DNA from: Sepiola atlantica
Lineage: Eukaryota > Mollusca > Cephalopoda > Sepiida > Sepiolidae
Direction of reading: 5' to 3'
Assembly: GCA_963556195.1 (NCBI GenBank)
Contig: OY744532.1
Location: forward strand, 104,108,583 to 104,172,582
Length of the DNA stretch: 64,000 nucleotides
In this document: positions 34,501 to 48,119 of the stretch, piece by piece
Numbering within the stretch: position 1 is the first letter of the stretch
Layout: every line of letters starts with the position of its first letter
Notes under the pieces: model-generated
What the model was told of the DNA's origin: nothing
Seen by the model: the letters and a program-made list of their open reading frames with translations, nothing else
The model's database searches: none
Translations under genes and position numbers: made by a program

Positions 34501-37500
34501 GGTCACCACTTTTTATTGTTGGGTCACCACTTTTTATCGTTGGGTCACAACGTTTTATTGTTGGTCACAACTTTTTATCGTTGGGTCACTACGTTTTATG
34601 GTTTGGGCCACTACGTTGTATGGTTAGGGTACTACGTTTTATTGTTGAGTCACCACTTTTATGGTAGGGTCACTATATTTTATGGTTAAGTTACTACGTT
34701 TTATTGTTGGGTCACTACTTTTTATTGCTGGGTCACCACTTTAATTGTCGGGTCACCACTCTTTATTGTTGGGTCACCACTTTTTTTGTTGGGTCACTAC
34801 GTTTTATTGTTGGATCACTACGTTTTATGGTAAGGTCACTACGTTTTATTGTTGGGTCACAACTTTTTATTGTTGGGTCACTAGGTTTTATGGTTCGGTC
34901 ACCACGTTTTATAGTTGGGTCACTACGTTTTTATTGTTGGGTCAACAAGTTTTATTGTTGGGTCACCACTTTTTATCGTTGGGTCACTACGTTTTATGGT
35001 TGGTCACCACTTTTTATAGTTGGTCACTGCGTTAGATTGTTCGGGCCACTACGTTTTATGGTTAGGTCACTACGTTTTATAGTTAGGTCACCACTTTTTA
35101 TTGTTGGGTCACTACGTTTTATGGTTAACTTACTACGTTTTATTGCTGGATCACCACTTTGATTGTTGGGTCACCACTTTTTATTGTTGAGTCACTACGT
35201 TTTATGGTTAAGTAACTACATTTTATTGTTGGGTCACCACTTTTTTTGGTTGGGTCACTACGTTTTATTGTTAGGCCACTATGTGATATGGTAAGGTCAC
35301 TACGTTTAATTGTTGGGTCACAACATTTATTGTTGAGTCACTACGTTTTATTGTAAGGTCACCACTCATTATTGTTGGGTCACTACTTGGATTGTTGGGT
35401 CACCACTTTTTATTGTTAGGTCACCACTTTTTTGGTTGGGTCACCGCGTTTTATTGCTGGGTAACCACTTTATATTGCTGGGTCACTACGTTTCCGTGTT
35501 TGGTCACCACTTTTTATAGTTGGGTCACTACGTTTTATGGTTGGGTCACTAGGTTTTATTGTTAGGTTACTACGATTTATGGTTAAGTCACTACATTTTA
35601 TTTTTGGTTCACTACGTTTTATTGTTGGGTAACCACTTTTATTGTTGGGTTACCACTTTTATTGTTGGGTCACCACTTTTTATTGCTGGGTCACTATGTT
35701 TTATTGCTGATTGACCACTTTTTATGGTTGGGTCACTACGTTTTATTGTTGGGTCACTACGTTTTAAAAATTGTAAGGTCACTCCGATTTATGGTTAGGT
35801 CACTACGTTTTATTGTTGGGTCACCAATTTTTATTGTTGGGTCACCACTTTTATTGTTGGGTCACCACTGTTTAGTGTCGGGTCACCACTTTTTTGGTTG
35901 GGTAACCACGTTTTATTGCTGGGTCACCACTTTTTATTGCTGGGTCACTACGTTTTATTGTTTGGTCACAACTTTTTATGGTTGGGAAACCACGTTTTAT
36001 GGTCGGGTCACTACATTTTATTGTTGGGTCACTACGATTTATGGTTTGGTCACTACGTTTGATTGTTGGGTCACCATATTTTATTGTTGGGCCACAACTT
36101 TTTATTGATGGGTCACCACTTTTATTGTTGAGTCACCACTTTTTATTGCTGGGTCACTTCGTTTTATTGTTGGGTCACTAAGTTTTATTGTTGGGTCACC
36201 ACTTTAAATGTTGGGTAACCACTTTTTTGTTGGGTCACCACTTTTTATTGTTGGGTCACTACGTTTTAATGTTGGGTCACCACTTTTTATGGTTGACTCA
36301 CTACGTTTTATGGTTGGGTAACACTTTTTTATGGTTGGGTCACCACGTTTTATTGCTGGGTCACCACTTTTTATTGCTGGGTCACTACGTTTTATTGTTT
36401 GGTCACCACTTTTTATGGTTGGGTAACTACGTTTTATGGTTGGGTCACTACGTTTTATTGTTGAGTCACTACGATTTATGGTTAGGTCACTACGTTTGAT
36501 TGTTGGGTCACTACATTTTATTGTTGGGTAACCACTTTTATAGTTGGGTCACCACTTTTTATAGTTGGTCACTACGTTTTATTGTTGGATCACCACTTCT
36601 TATTGCTGCGTCACCACTTTTATCGTTGAGGTACCACTTTTTATTGCTGGGTCACTACGTTTTATTGTTGGGTCACCACGTTTTAATATTGGGTCACCAC
36701 TTTTTTGTTGGGTCACCACTTTTTAATGATTGGGTCACTACGTTTTAATGTTGGGTCACCACTTTTTATGGTTGGGTCACTACGTTTTATGGTTGGGTAA
36801 CCACTTTTTATGGTTGGGTCACAACATTTTATGGTTGGGTCAGTATGTTTTATTGTTGGGTCACTACTTTTCATAGTTGGGTCACTACGTTTTATGGTTA
36901 AGTCACTTCGTTTTATTGTTAGGTCACCACTTTTTTGGTTGGGTAACTACCTTTTATTGCTGGGTCACTACTTTTTATTGCTGGGTTACTACGTTTAATT
37001 GTTGGGTCACTACGATTTATGGTTAGGTCACTACATTTTATTGTTGGGTAACCAGTTTTTATTGCTGGGTCACCACTTTTTATGGTTGGTCACTACGTTT
37101 TATTGTTGGGTAACTACTTTTTATGGTTGGTAACTACATTTTATTGCTGAGTAACCACTTTATTGTTAGGTCACCACTTTTTATTGTTGGGTCACTACGT
37201 TTTATGGTTAAATCACTTCGTTATATTGTTGGGTCACCACTTGTTTTGTTTGGTCACCACGTTTTATTGCTGGGTCACCACTTTTTATTGCTGTGTCAGT
37301 ACGTTTTATTGTTGGGTCACCACTTTTTATGGTTGGGTCACCACTTTTTTGGTTGGGTCACCACGTTTTATTGCTGGGTCACCGCTTTTTGTTCCTAGGT
37401 CACTAGGTTACATTGTTTGGTTACTACTTTTTATGGTTGGTCACCACTTTTTATTTTTGGCTCACCACTTTTTATTGTTGGGTCACTACTTTTATTGTTG

Positions 37501-40500
37501 TGTTACCACTTTTTATAGTTGGGTCACTACGTTTTATGGTTAAGTCACTTCGTTTTATTGTTGGGTCACCACCTGTTTTGTTGGGTCACCACGTTTTATT
37601 GCTGGGTCACCACTTTTTATTGCTGGATCACTACGTTTTATTGTTGAGTCATCACTTTTTATGGTTGAGTCACCACTTTTTTGGTTGGATCACTACGTTT
37701 TATTTTTGGGTCACCACTTTTTATTGTTGGGTCACCACTTTGTATCGTTGGGTCACAATGTTTTATGGTTGGTCACCACTTTTTATCGTTGGGGCACTAC
37801 GTTTTATGGTTTGCGCCACTACGTTTGATGGTTAGGTCACTACGTTTTATTGTTAGGTCACCTTTTTATAGTTGAGTACCCACTTTTTATTGTTGGGTCA
37901 CCACTTTTTATTGTTGGATCACTACGTTTTAGGGTGAAGTCACTTCGTTTTGTTGTGAGGTCACTACTTGTTCAGTTGGGTCACCAAGTTTTATTGCTCG
38001 GTCATCACTTTTTTTGCTGGGTCACTACGTTTTATAGTTGGGTCAGAACTTTTTATGGTTGGGTCACCACTTTTTTGGTTGGGTCACTACGTTTCATTGT
38101 GTGGTCACCACTTTTTATGGTTGGGTCACTACGTTTTATGGTTGGGTCACTACGTTTTATTGTTTAGTCACTACGATTTATTGTTTAGTCACTACGTTTT
38201 ATTGTTGGGTCACCACTTTTTATTGTTGGGTCACCATTTTTATCGTTGGGTCACAACGTTTTATGGTTGGTCACAACTTTTTATCGTTGGGTCACTACGT
38301 TTAATGGTTTGGGCACTACGTTTTATTGTTGGGTCACCACTTTTATGGTAAAGTCACTATATTTTATGGTTAAGTTACTACGTTTTATTGTTGGGTCACC
38401 ACTTTTTATTGCTAGGTCACCACTTTAATTGTTGGGTCACCACTCTTTATTGTTGGGTCACCACTTTTTTTGTTGGGTCACTACGTTTTATTGTTGGATC
38501 ACTACGTTTTATGGTAAGGTCACTACGTTTTATTGTTGGGTCAAAACTTTTTAATATTGGGTCACCACTTTTTATGGTTGGGTCACTAGGTTTTATGGTT
38601 GGGTCACCACTTTTTATAGTTGGTTCACTACGTTTTTATTGTTGGGTCACTACGTTTCATGGTTAGCTCACTACGTTTTATTGTTGGGTCACCAAGTTTT
38701 ATTGTTGAGTCACCACTTTTTATCGTTGTGTCACTACGTTTTATGGCTGGTCACCACTTTTTATGGTTGGTCACTGCGTTTGATTGTTCGGGCCACTACG
38801 TTTTATGGTTAGGTCACTACGTTTTATAGTAAGGTCACCACTTTTTATTGTTGGGTCACTACGTTTTATGGTTGGAACACTACGTTTTATGGTTGGGTCA
38901 CTACGTTTAATGGTTAGGTCACTACGTTTTATTGTTGGGTCACCATTTTTTTGGTTGGGTCACTACGTTTTATTGTTGGGTCATTACGTTTTATCGTAAG
39001 GTCACTACGTTTGATTGTTAGGTCACAACATTTATTGTTTAGTCACTTCGTTTATTGTTGGGTCACCATGTTTTATTGTTGGGTCACCACTTTTTATCGT
39101 TGGGTCACTACGTTTTATGCTGGGTCACCACTTTTATCGTTGAGTCACTACGTTTCATGGTTAGCTCACTACGTTTTATTGTTGGGTCACCAAGTTTTAT
39201 TGTTGAGTCACCACTTTTTATCGTTAGGTCACTACGTTTTATGGCTGGTCACCACTTTTTATGGTTGGTCACTGCGTTAGATTGTTCGGGCCACTACGTT
39301 TTATGGTTAGGTCACTACGTTTTATAGTTAGGTCACCACTTTTTATTTTTGGGTCACTACGTTTTATGGTTAACCTACTACGTTTTATTGTTGGGTCACC
39401 ACTTTTTATTGCTGGGTCACCACTTTAGATGTTGGGTCACCACTTTTTTATGGTTGGGTCACTACGTTTTATGGTTAGGTCACTACGTTTTATTGTTGGG
39501 TCACCATTTTTTTGGTTGGGTCACTACGTTTTATTGTTGGGTCATTACGTTTTATGGTAAGGTCACTACGTTTAATTGTTGGGTCACAACATTTATTGTT
39601 GAGTCACTTCGTTTATTGTTGGGTCACCATGTTTTATTGTTGGGTCACCACTTTTTATCGTTGGGTCACTACGTTTTATGGCTGGTCACCACTTTTTATG
39701 GTTGGTCACTGCGTTAGATTGTTCGGGCCACTTGATTTTATGGTTAGGTCATTACGTTTTATAGTTAGGTCACCACTTTGTATTGTTGGGTCACTACGTT
39801 TTATGGTTAACTTACTACGTTTTATTGTTAGGTCACCACTTTTTATTGCTGGGTCACCACTTTGATTGTTGTCTAACCACTTTTTATGGTTGGGTCACTA
39901 CGTTTTATGCTTAAGTTACTACGTTTTATTGTTGGGTCACCACTTTTTTTGGTTGGGTCACTACGTTTTATGGTTGGGTCACTACGTTTTATGGTAAGGT
40001 CACTACGTTTAATTGTTGGGTCACAAACTTTTATTGTTGAGTCACTACGTTTTATTGTAAGGTCACCACTCATTATTGTTGGGTCACTACTTGGATTGTT
40101 GGGTCACCACTTTTTATTGTTAGGTCACCACTTTTTTGGTTGGGTCACCGCGTTTTATTGTTGGGTCACTACGATTTATGGTTAGGTCACTACGTTTGGA
40201 TGTTGGGTTACTACATTTTATTGTTGGGTCACCACTTTTATAGTTGGGTCACCACTTTTTATGGTTGGTAACTACGTTTTATTGTTTTGTCACTACGATT
40301 TATAGTCATGTCACTAGGGTTTATTGTTGGTAACCACTTTTTATTGTTGGTCACTACGTTTTATTGTTGGGTCATCGATTCCTATTGCTGGGTCACCACC
40401 TTTTATTGATGGGTCACCACTTTTATTGTTTGGTCACCACTTTTTATGGTTGGGTAACTACGTTTTATGGTCGGGTCACTACATTTTATTGTTGGGTCAC

Positions 40501-43500
40501 TACGATTTATGGTTAGATCACTACGTTTGATTGTTTGGTCACCATATTTATTGTTGGTCCACAACTTTTTATTGCTGGGTCACCACTTTTATTGTTGGGT
40601 CACCACTTTTCATGGTTGGTCACTACGTTTTATTGTTGGGTCACCACTTCTTATTGCTGGGTCACCACTTTTATCGTTGAGTCACCACTTTTTATTGCTG
40701 GGTCACTACGTTTTATTGTTGGGTCACTAAGTTTTATTGTTGGTCCACCACTTAAAATGTTGGGTAACCACTTTTTTGTTGGGTCACCAATTTTATTGTT
40801 GGGTCACTACGTTTTAATGTTGGGTCACCACTTTTTATTGTTGACTCACTACGTTTTATGGTTGGGTAACCACTTTTTGTGGTTGGGTCACCACGTTTTA
40901 TTGCTGGGTCACCACTTTTTATTGCTGGGTCACTACGTTTTATTGTTTGGTCACCACTTTTTATGGTTGGGTAACTACGTTTTATGGTTGGGTCACTACG
41001 TTTTATTGTTGGGTCACTACGATTTATGGTTAGGTCACTACGTTTGATTGTTGGGTCACTACATTTTATTGTTGGGTCACCACTTTTATAGTTGAGTCAC
41101 CACTTTTTATGGTTGGTCACTACGTTTTATTGTTGGATCACACCTTCTTATTGCTGCGTCACCACTTTTATCGTTGAGTCATCACTTTTTATTGCTTGGT
41201 CACTACGTTTAATTGTTGGGTCACCACGTTTTAATTTTGGGTCACCACTTTTTTGTTGGGTCACAACTTTTTAATGATTGGGTCACTACGTTGTAATGTT
41301 GGCTCACTACCTTTTATGGTTGGGTCACTACGTTTTATGGTTGGGTCACTACGTTTTATGGTTAAGTCACTTCGTTTTATTGTTAGGTTACCTATGTTTT
41401 GGTTGGGTCACTACCTTTTATTGCTGGGTCACTACTTTTTATTGCTGGGTCACTACGTTTTATTGTTGGGTCACTACGATTTATGGTTAGGTCACTACAT
41501 TTTATTGTTGGGTCACCAGTTTTTATTGCTGGGTCATCACTTTTTATGGTTGGTCACTACGTTTTATTGTTGGGTAACTACTTTTTATGGTTGGTAACTA
41601 CATTTTATTGCTGGGTAACTACTTTATTGTTGGGTCACCACTTTTTATTGTTGGGTCACTACTTTTTATGGTTTAGTCACCACGTTTTATTGCTGGGTAA
41701 CCACTTTTTATTGCTGTGTCAGTACGTTTTATTGTTGGGTCATCACTTTGTATGGTTGGGTCACCACTTTTTTTGTTGGGTCACCACGTTTTATTGCTGG
41801 GTCACCGCTTTTTGTGGCTAGGTCACTACGTTTCATTGTATGGTCACTATTTTTTATGGTTGGGTCACTACGTTTTATGGTTGGGTTACTACGTTTTCTA
41901 GTTGGGTCACTACGATTTATAGTTAGGTCACTACGTTTTATTGTTGGGTCACCACTTTTTATTGTTGTGTCACCACTTTTTATCGTTGAGCACTACGTTT
42001 TATTGTTGTGTCACCACTTTTTATCGTTGAGCACTACGTTTAATTGTTGGGTCACCACGTTTTAATTTTGGGTCACCACTTTTTTGTTGGGTCACAACTT
42101 TTTAATGATTGGGTCACTACGTTGTAATGTTGGCTCACTACCTTTTATGGTTGGGTCACTACGTTTTATGGTTGGGTCACTACGTTTTATGGTTAAGTCA
42201 CTTCGTTTTATTGTTAGGTTACCTATGTTTTGGTTGGGTCACTACCTTTTATTGCTGGGTCACTACTTTTTATTGCTGGGTCACTACGTTTTATTGTTGG
42301 GTCACTACGATTTATGGTTAGGTCACTACATTTTATTGTTGGGTCACCAGTTTTTATTGCTGGGTCATCACTTTTTATGGTTGGTCACTACGTTTTATTG
42401 TTGGGTAACTACTTTTTATGGTTGGTAACTACATTTTATTGCTGGGTAACTACTTTATTGTTGGGTCACCACTTTTTATTGTTGGGTCACTACTTTTTAT
42501 GGTTTAGTCACCACGTTTTATTGCTGGGTAACCACTTTTTATTGCTGTGTCAGTACGTTTTATTGTTGGGTCATCACTTTGTATGGTTGGGTCACCACTT
42601 TTTTTGTTGGGTCACCACGTTTTATTGCTGGGTCACCGCTTTTTGTGGCTAGGTCACTACGTTTCATTGTATGGTCACTATTTTTTATGGTTGGGTCACT
42701 ACGTTTTATGGTTGGGTTACTACGTTTTCTAGTTGGGTCACTACGATTTATAGTTAGGTCACTACGTTTTATTGTTGGGTCACCACTTTTTATTGTTGTG
42801 TCACCACTTTTTATCGTTGAGCACTACGTTTTATTGTTGTGTCACCACTTTTTATCGTTGAGCACTACGTTTAATTGTTGGGTCACCACTTTTTATTTCT
42901 GGGTCACCACTTTAATTGTTGGGTCACCACTCTTTATTGTTGGGTCACTACTTTTTTGTTGGGTCACTACGTGTTATTGTTGGATCACTACGTTTTATGG
43001 TAAGGTCACTACGTCTTATTGTTGGGTCACAACTTTTTATTGTTGGGTCACCACTTTTTATGGTTGGGTCACAAGGTTTTATGGTTGGGTCACCACTTTT
43101 TATAGTTGGGTCACTACGTTTTTATTGTTGGGTCATTACGTTTCATGGTTAGCTCACTACGTTTTATTGTTTGGTCACCAAGTTTTATTGTTGAGTCACC
43201 ACTTTTTATCGTTGGGTCACTACGTTTTATGGTTGGTCACCACATTTTATGGTTGGTCACTGCGTTAGATTGTTCGGGCCACTACGTTTTATGGTTAGGT
43301 CACTGCGTTTTATAGTTAGGTCACTACTTTTTATTGTTGGGTCACTACGTTTTATGGTTAACTTACTTCGTTTTATTGTAGGTCACCACTTTTTATTGCT
43401 GGGTCACCACTTTGATTGTTGGGTCACCACTTTTTATGGTTAGGTCACTACGTTTTATGGTTAAGTTACTACGTTTTATTGTTGGGTCACCACTTTTTTT

Positions 43501-45186
43501 TGTGTGGTCACTACGTTTTATGGTTGGAACACTACGTTTTATGGTAAGGTCACTACGTTTAATTGTTGGGTCACAACATTTATTGTTGAGTCACTACGTT
43601 TTATTGTAAGGTCACCACTCATTATTGTTTGGTCACTACTTGGATTGTTGGGTCACCACTTTTTATTGTTAGGTCACCACTTTTTTGCTTGGGTCACCGC
43701 GTTTTATTGCTGGGTAACCACTTTATATTGCTTGGTCACTACGTTTCATTGTGTGGTCACCACTTTTTATGGTTGGGTCACTACGTTTTATGGTTGGGTC
43801 ACTAGTTTGGGTCTTGTTAGGTCACTACGATTTATGGTTAAGTCACTGCGTTTTATTTTTGGTTTACTACGTTTTATTGTTGGGTAACCACTTTTATTGT
43901 TGGGTCACTACTTTTATTGTTGGGTCACTACATTTTATTGCTGGGTCACTATGTTTTATTGCTGATTGACCACTTTTTATGGTTGGGTCACTACGTTTTA
44001 TGGTTGGGTCACTACGTTTTATGGTTGGTCACTACGTTTTATTGTTTGATCACTACGATTTATAGTCAGGTCACTAGCGTTTATTGTTGGTAACAACTTT
44101 TTATTGTTGTCACTACGTTTTATTGTTGGGTCATCAATTCCTATTGCTGGGTCACAACATTTATCGTTGAGTCACCACGTTTTATTCTTATGTCACCACC
44201 TTTTATTGATGGGTCACCACTTTTATTGTTGGGTCACCATTTTTTTGGTTGGGTCACCACGTTTTATTGCTTGGTCACCACTTTTTTTTGCTGGGTCACT
44301 ACGTTTTATTGTTGGGTCACCACTTTTTATGGTTGGGTCACTACGTTTTATGGTTGGTAACTACGTTTTATAGGTTGTCACTACACGTTATGGTTAGGTC
44401 ACTACGTTTTATTGTTTGATCACCGCTTTTTATTGTGTGGTCACCACTTTTTATGGTTGGGTAACTACGTTTTATGGTTGGGTCACCACTTTTTATGTTG
44501 GGTCACGACTTTTTATGGTTGGGTCACTAGGTTTTATGGTTGAATCACTACGTTTTATGGTTAGGTCACTACGTTTTATTGTTGGCTCACCACTTTCTAT
44601 TGTTGGGTCACTACGTTTTGTAGTTGGGTCACTACGTTTTATTGTTGGGTCACCACTTTTTATAGTTTAATCATTACGTTTTATTGTTGGGTCACCACGA
44701 TTTATGGTTAGGTAACTACGTTTTATTGTTGGGTCACCACTTTTTATTGTTGGTCACTATGTTTTATTGTTGGGTCACAACTTCTTATTGTTTGGTCACA
44801 AAATTTATTGTAACGTCACCAATTTTTTGGTTGAGTCACCACTTTTTTGGTTGGGTCACCATTTTTTTGGTTGGGTCACCATGTTTTATTGCTGGGTCAC
44901 CAATTTTGATTGCTGGGTCACCACTTTTTATTGCTGGGTCACTACGTTTTATTGTTGGGTCACTACGTTTTATTGTTGGGTCACTACTATTTATGGTTAG
45001 GTCACTACATTTTATTGTTGGGTCACCACTTTTTATTGTTGGGTCACCACTTTTATTGTTGGGTCACTACTTTTTTGGTTGGGTCACCACGTTTTATTGC
45101 TTGGTCACCACTTTTTATTGCTGGGTCACTACGTATTATTGTTGGGTCACCACTTTTTATTGTTGGGTCACTACGTTTTATGGTTG
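31537..45186. repeat. 21-bp satellite array, main block (13.6 kb, about 650 copies)
   Basis: The consensus is GGGTCACYACK followed by TTTTATKGTT (21 bp). The two main forms are CACTACG...TATGGTTGGGT and CACCACT...TATTGTTGGGT. Variants GCTGGGT, TAGGTCA and TAAGTCA recur. All three plus frames of the consensus lack stops (heptads GSLRFMV, GHYVLWL, VTTFYGW), as does one minus frame (PTIKRSD), so hundreds of spurious open frames occur. Higher-order copies are visible: a distinctive run near 32430-32690 recurs near 36265-36520 and 40810-41070. There is no sign of transcription signals or a gene. Confidence 0.98.
41201..42862. repeat. 831-bp tandem duplication inside the 21-bp satellite
   Basis: Copy 1 (41201-42031) and copy 2 (42032-42862) look identical wherever compared, including rare variants such as GGTTACCTATGTTTTGG and CACTACGTTGTAATG. 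Translations in all three plus frames agree exactly over long stretches. 831 is not a multiple of 21. Confidence 0.9.
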
Positions 45187-45556
45187 GTCACTATGAATAT
45201 AGAATGCGCACCAGGGCGATGATAGGTATATATTTAGCATGCGCTCTGGGGTGGCGATCAGTATTTATATAACAAGCACACCAGGGAGGCGATAGGTACG
45301 TATTGTGCACGCACACCGGGGCGGTGATAGGAACATATTTAGCATTCACATCAGGCCGGCGATAGAGACGTATTTAGCATTTGCACCGGGGTGACGATAG
45401 GTACGTTGTAGTATTCACAATGGGGCGGCGATAGGTACGTATGCAGCATTCGCACTGGGGCAGTGATAGGTACGTATGTAGCATTTGCACCGGGGCAGCG
45501 ATAGGTACTTATGTAGTATGTATACCGGGGCGGAAATAGGTACGTATATTGTATAG
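45187..45556. repeat. 35-bp minisatellite cassette, block 2
   Basis: About ten GCGATAGGTACGTATTTAGC-type units inserted in the 21-bp array, same family and orientation as 30703-31325. Confidence 0.93.
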
Positions 45557-47136
45557 GTCACTACGTTTCATTGTGTGGTCACCACTTTTTATGGTTGGGT
45601 CACTACGTTTTATGGTTGGGTCACTACGTTTTATTGTTTGGTCACTACGAGTTATGGTTAGGTCACTACATTTTATTGTTGGGTCACCACTTTTTATTGT
45701 TGGGTAACCACTTTTTATTGTTGGGTCACCACTTTTTGATGTTGGTCACTAAGTTTTATTGTTGGGTCACCACTTCTTATTGCTGGGTAACAACATTTAT
45801 CGTTCAGTCACCACGTTTTATTGTTGGGTAACCACTTTTTATTGATGGGTCACCACTTTTATTGTTGGGTCACTACTTTTTATTGTTGGGTCACCACTTT
45901 TTTGGTTGGGTGACCACGTTTTATTGCTTAGTCACCACTTCTTATTGCTGGGTCACTACGTTTTATTGTTGGGTCACCACTTTTTATGGTTAGGTCACTA
46001 CGTTTTATGGTTTAGTTACTACGTTTTATTGTTGGGTCACCACTTTTTTTGGTTGGATCACTACGTTTTATTGTTGGAACACTACGTTTCATGGTAAGGT
46101 AACTACGTTTAATTGTGTGGTCACAACATTTATTGTTGAGTCACTACGTTTTATTGTAAGGTCACCACTCATTATTATTGGGTCACTACTTGGATTGTTG
46201 GGTCACCACTTTTTATGTTAGGTCACCACTTTTTTGGTTGGGTCACCGCGTTTTATTGCTGGGTCACCACTTTAAATTGCTGGGTCACTACGTTTCATTG
46301 TGTGGTCACCACTTTTTATGGTTGGGTCACTACGTTTTATGGTTGGGTCACTAGGTTTTATTGTTGGGTCACTACGATTTATGGTTAAGTCACTACGTTT
46401 TATTGCTGGGTCACCACTTTTTATGGTTGGGTCACTACGTTTTATGGTTGGTCACTACGTTTTATAGGTTGGTCACTACACGTTATGGTCAGTCACTACG
46501 TTTTATTGTTTGATCACCACTTTTTATTGTGTTGTCACCACTTTTTATGGTTGGGTAACTATGTTTTATGGTTGGGTCACCACTTTTAATGTTGGGTCAC
46601 GACTTTTTATGGTTGGCTCACTACGTTTTATGGTTGAATCACTACGTTTTATAGTTAGGTCACTACGTTTTATTGTTGGCTCACCACTTTCTATGGTTGG
46701 GTCACTACGTTTTATGGTTGGGTCACCACTTCTTATTGTTTGGTCACAAAATTTATTGTTACGTCACCACTTTTTTGGTTGGGTCACCACTTCTTTGGTT
46801 GGGTCACCATTTTTTGGTTGGGTCATTACGTTTTATTGCTGGGTCACCAATTTTGATTGCTGGGTCACCACTTTTTATTGCTGGGTCACTACGTTTTATT
46901 GTTGGGTCACTACGTTTTATTGTTGGGTCACTACTATTTATGGTTAGGTCACTACATTTTATTGTTTGGTCACCACTTTTTATTGTTGGGTCACCACTTT
47001 TATTGTTGGGTCACCACTTTTTTGGTTGGGTCACCACGTTTTATTGCTTGGTCACCACTTTTTATTGCTGGGTCACTACGTATTATTGTTGGGTCACCAC
47101 TTTTTATTGTTGGGTCACTACGTTTTATGGTTGGTC
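45557..47136. repeat. 21-bp satellite array, second block
   Basis: The same 21-bp unit resumes directly after the cassette and continues to the second cassette. Confidence 0.97.
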
Positions 47137-47500
47137 ACTATGTTTATAGAATGCGCACCAGGGCGGTGATAGGTATATATTTAGCATGCGCTCTGGGGCG
47201 GCGATCAGTATTTATATAACAAGCACACCAGGGAGGCGATAGGTACGTATTGTGCACGCACACAGGGACGGTGATAGGAACATATTTAGCATTCACATCA
47301 GGCCGGCGATAGAGACGTATTTAGCATTTGTCCAGGGTGGCGATAGGTACGTTGTAGTATTCACAATGGGGCGGCGATAGGTACGTATGCAGCATTCGCA
47401 CTGGGGCAGTGATAGGTACGTATGTAGCATTTGCACCGGGGCAGCGATAGGTACTTATGTAGTATGTATACTGGGGCGGAAATAGGTACGTATATTTTAT
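47137..47500. repeat. 35-bp minisatellite cassette, block 3
   Basis: A near copy of block 2 with a few substitutions and a small deletion (TTTGTCCAGGGTGG in place of TTTGCACCGGGGTGA). Confidence 0.93.
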
Positions 47501-47946
47501 AGGTCACTACGTTTCATTGTGTGGTCACCACTTTTTATGGTTGGGTCACTACGTTTTATGGTTGGTCACTACGTTTTATTGTTTGGTCACTACGAGTTAT
47601 GGTTAGGTCACTACATTTTATTGTTGGGTCACCACTTTTTATTGTTGGGTAACCACTTTTTATTGTTGGGTCACCACTTTTTGATGTTGGTCACTAAGTT
47701 TTATTGTTGGGTCACCACTTCTTATTGCTGGGTCACAACATTTATCGTTCAGTCACCACGTTTTATTGTTGGGTAACCACTTTTTATTGATGGGTCACCA
47801 CTTTTATTGTTGGGTCACTACTTTTTATTGTTGGGTCACCACTTTTTTGGTTGGGTGACCACGTTTTATTTCTTCGTCACCACTTCTTATTGCTGGGTCA
47901 CTACGTTTTATTGTTGGGTCACCACTTTTTATGGTTGGGTCACTAC
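47501..47946. repeat. 21-bp satellite array, last block
   Basis: The array stops within a unit at GGGTCACTAC, followed by non-satellite AAGGGTTGCTCAATC. Confidence 0.96.
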
Positions 47947-48119
47947 AAGGGTTGCTCAATCACATCCGCACCTAGCAACCTAAACTTATTTCTTTTAAAA
48001 TAAAAATAGTTGTTTGGGGGGGGGGAATGTTTGGGATGCGGGTGGGGAGATTTGAAGGGGGTGCGGGGGGATAATATTGGGGGGGGGAATTATCAACATC
48101 TTCATCCTGCGGGAACCCG
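47947..48119. other. Spacer with G-rich runs
   Basis: Contains a (G)10-like run near 48016 and further G6-G8 runs to 48087. Their origin is unclear. Confidence 0.5.

Larger units (their letters stand above)
44100..47510. repeat. ~1.95-kb tandem duplication carrying a 35-bp minisatellite cassette
   Basis: The segment around 44100-45560 recurs around 46050-47510, offset about 1,947 bp. The two entry junctions (GGTTGGTCACTATG then A/T-ATATAGAATGCGCACCAGG) and the exit junctions (TACGTATATT then TATAGGTCACTACG) are the same, so cassette and flanks were duplicated together. Scattered substitutions show it is older than the 831-bp duplication. Confidence 0.85.

Noticed and set aside
31646..47776. 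Dozens of overlapping heptad-repeat frames (GHYVLWL, GSLRFMV, VTTFYGW)
   Set aside because: All three plus frames of the 21-bp consensus are stop-free. Presence of equal-quality frames in every register shows that no frame is selected.
31537..47946. CRISPR-like array
   Set aside because: Units are contiguous 21-bp repeats without spacers, in an evidently eukaryotic context.
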